Positions 4,687 through 5,899 of a DNA stretch of 5,899 nucleotides are shown here, in pieces. Position numbers and translations under genes: made by a program. The stretch's first letter is position 1. Each line of letters starts with the position of its first letter. The DNA lies in NCBI GenBank assembly GCA_021823085.1, contig JAKAPG010000106.1, forward strand, positions 1 through 5,899, read 5' to 3'. The DNA is from Thermoplasmata archaeon. GTDB lineage: Archaea > Thermoplasmatota > Thermoplasmata > Lutacidiplasmatales > UBA184. The notes below the pieces were generated by a model. The model searched no databases. It was not told where the DNA came from and saw only the letters and a program-made list of their open reading frames with translations.

Positions 4687-5837
4687 CAGTCGAACCCGGG
4701 TCCGAGCAGCTCCCGGGCGATGGCGAGCCGGCGGATCTCGCTCGTCCCGGCGCCGATCTCGAGGAGTTTCGCGTCCCGAGCGAGGCGCTCGAGCGGAGTG
4801 TCCCTCATGTAGCCGTACCCGCCCCAGATCTGGATCGCTTCGAGCGCGTGCCGGGTCGACGCCTCGCTGGCGAACGTGAGCGCCGCGGAGCTGGCTCGCG
4901 CGCTGCGTTTGTCGGTCGCGACGGACGTGAGAGCCGAGTAGACGAGGTAGCGGGCCGCCTCGAGCTCCGTCCACATGTTGGCGAGCTTGGCGGCGATGAG
5001 CTCGAACCGTCCGATCTTCTGGCCGAACTGCTCGCGATCGCGCGCGTAGCCCGTGGCCCGCTCGAGACACTCCTCCATGATTCCGAGAGGGATCCCGGCG
5101 AGAACGGCCCGCTCGACATTGAGACCTCCCATCACGATCCCGACACCCTCGTTCTCCCGGCCGACCAGCTGATCTGCGGGCACGCGGACGTCCTGGAACG
5201 AGAGCCCCCCCGTAGGGCTCCCGCGCATCCCCATCTTGTCGAGGCTGCGGGAGACGGTGAACCCCGGCGACCCCTTCGTCACCAGGAACGCGCTGATCCC
5301 TCGCGCCCCGGCGGCCGGGTCGGTCTTCGCGTAGACCAGCAGGACGTCCGCGACGGGACCGTTCGTGATGAACTGCTTCGAACCATTGATCCGGTAGCCC
5401 TCGCCGTCCCGGCGCGCCTCGGTCCGCAGACTCAGCGCGTCCGAGCCGGCGTTCGGCTCGGTGAGGGCGAGGGCACCGATCGTTTCGCCGGACACCAACG
5501 AGGGGAGGTAGCGATCGCGTTGGTCGTCCGTACCGTTCCGCGCGAGGTTGTCGGCCAACAGGTTGGAGTGTGCCCCGACGCTGAGCGCGAGGGCCGGGCT
5601 GACCCGCGCGACTTCCTCGAGAACTAGGGCCTGCGCGATGTAGGAGAGACCCAACCCTCCCCACCGTTCGGGGATCGTGATCCCGAGGAATCCTTCGGAT
5701 CCGAACTTCCGGAAGACATCTCGCGGAAAGTAATCCTCGCGGTCCATCCGGTCGGCGATCGGCTGGACCTCTTTCCGAGCGAACTTGCGGGCCGCTTCTC
5801 GAATCCGGGTCTCCTCGTCGGAGAGCCGCAGGTCCAT
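4686..5837 (-). CDS. Acyl-CoA dehydrogenase, isovaleryl-CoA dehydrogenase-like
   Basis: This FAD-dependent acyl-CoA dehydrogenase introduces an alpha,beta double bond into acyl-CoA and passes electrons to an electron-transfer flavoprotein. It has 383 residues, the normal single-domain length. It shows the N-terminal helical domain (1-120, with LGITIPERWGGLGLSY at 51-66), the flavin/substrate motif ALTEPNAGSD (124-133), ITNGP (157-161), LDKMGMRGSPTG (199-210), the C-terminal helical domain with REQFGQKIG (268-276), IWGGYGY (337-343) and EIGAGTSEIRRL (360-371). In most relatives the catalytic glutamate precedes GTS; here that place is Ala/Gly. Instead Glu242 in LNVERAVLAG (239-248) matches the catalytic glutamate of isovaleryl-CoA dehydrogenase, and GAHSN (88-92) also resembles that enzyme. 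This suggests leucine degradation (isovaleryl-CoA to 3-methylcrotonyl-CoA), although related branched or short-chain acyl-CoAs cannot be excluded. The ATG at 5837 has a TATA-like element about 26 bases upstream. It is the first gene of an operon with the CoA-biosynthesis ligase. Confidence 0.94.
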   Translation of the reverse strand: MDLRLSDEETRIREAARKFARKEVQPIADRMDREDYFPRDVFRKFGSEGFLGITIPERWGGLGLSYIAQALVLEEVARVSPALALSVGAHSNLLADNLARNGTDDQRDRYLPSLVSGETIGALALTEPNAGSDALSLRTEARRDGEGYRINGSKQFITNGPVADVLLVYAKTDPAAGARGISAFLVTKGSPGFTVSRSLDKMGMRGSPTGGLSFQDVRVPADQLVGRENEGVGIVMGGLNVERAVLAGIPLGIMEECLERATGYARDREQFGQKIGRFELIAAKLANMWTELEAARYLVYSALTSVATDKRSARASSAALTFASEASTRHALEAIQIWGGYGYMRDTPLERLARDAKLLEIGAGTSEIRRLAIARELLGPGFD

Positions 5838-5858
5838 GACCCGACGAACGGTCCGGAC

Positions 5859-5868
5859 GGATAAGGGG
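5859..5868 (-). promoter_or_regulatory. TATA-like element of the dehydrogenase operon
   Basis: On the minus strand CCCCTTATCC has its CTTATC core at 5860-5865, centred about 26 bases before the ATG at 5837, with no Shine-Dalgarno sequence in between. This predicts a leaderless mRNA. The same core precedes the tRNA-Ser gene. Confidence 0.5.
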
Positions 5869-5899
5869 TGCGCGGCGCGTCAGGTCCGAGTACCGTTCC

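Noticed and set aside
3832..4812. Plus-strand open frame opposite the ligase gene
   Set aside because: Arginine/serine/proline-rich shadow; the minus strand holds the conserved ligase blocks in order.
3907..5664. A 585-codon minus-strand reading frame as one fused protein
   Set aside because: Only the last 255 codons (from GTG 4674) encode recognisable phosphopantothenate synthetase. The upstream part is arginine/glycine-rich low-complexity translation lying out of frame over the clearly real dehydrogenase gene.
1..5899. CRISPR array, insertion sequence, phage or defence genes
   Set aside because: No direct repeats with regular spacing, no transposase or integrase motifs and no terminal inverted repeats were seen; the content is housekeeping plus one exporter.

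Overview
The window looks like a GC-rich archaeal chromosome fragment. PurP (the ATP-grasp FAICAR synthetase) and the archaeal 4-phosphopantoate--beta-alanine ligase are both archaeal-type enzymes. Most first genes have an A/T-rich TATA-like element about 25-29 bases before their start codon and no Shine-Dalgarno sequence, which suggests leaderless transcripts. The exact phylum cannot be fixed from sequence alone. A high-GC Thermoplasmatota-like or related euryarchaeal lineage is a guess.

Layout, left to right. Positions 1-1125 hold a TATA-like element and purP (purine biosynthesis). Positions 1205-2910 hold a two-gene ABC-2 type exporter operon, an ATPase followed by a six-helix permease, joined by an ATGA overlap. 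A strong GC-rich hairpin (2914-2945) follows. Positions 2994-3233 encode a 79-residue double zinc-ribbon protein of unknown role with its own TATA-like element. Positions 3294-3412 hold a tRNA-Ser(GGA) gene that is interrupted in its T-loop by a 33-nt intron; this is the most unusual element in the window. A GAF-domain protein resembling free-methionine-(R)-sulfoxide reductases follows closely. It has a good Shine-Dalgarno sequence but no ATG, GTG or TTG where the protein should begin, and no promoter of its own, so it may share a transcript with the tRNA.

On the minus strand, 5837 down to 3907 holds a two-gene unit: an isovaleryl-CoA dehydrogenase-like acyl-CoA dehydrogenase, then 11 bases later the 4-phosphopantoate--beta-alanine ligase of CoA biosynthesis. 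The ligase gene runs tail to tail into the GAF gene and overlaps it by 59 bases.

The genes are mostly housekeeping (purines, CoA, branched-chain acyl-CoA oxidation, serine tRNA) plus one exporter. There is no mobile element, CRISPR array, phage gene or defence system. The features that deserve a second look are the intron-split tRNA, the non-standard start of the GAF gene and the tRNA-mRNA arrangement. All intergenic gaps are under 100 bases.
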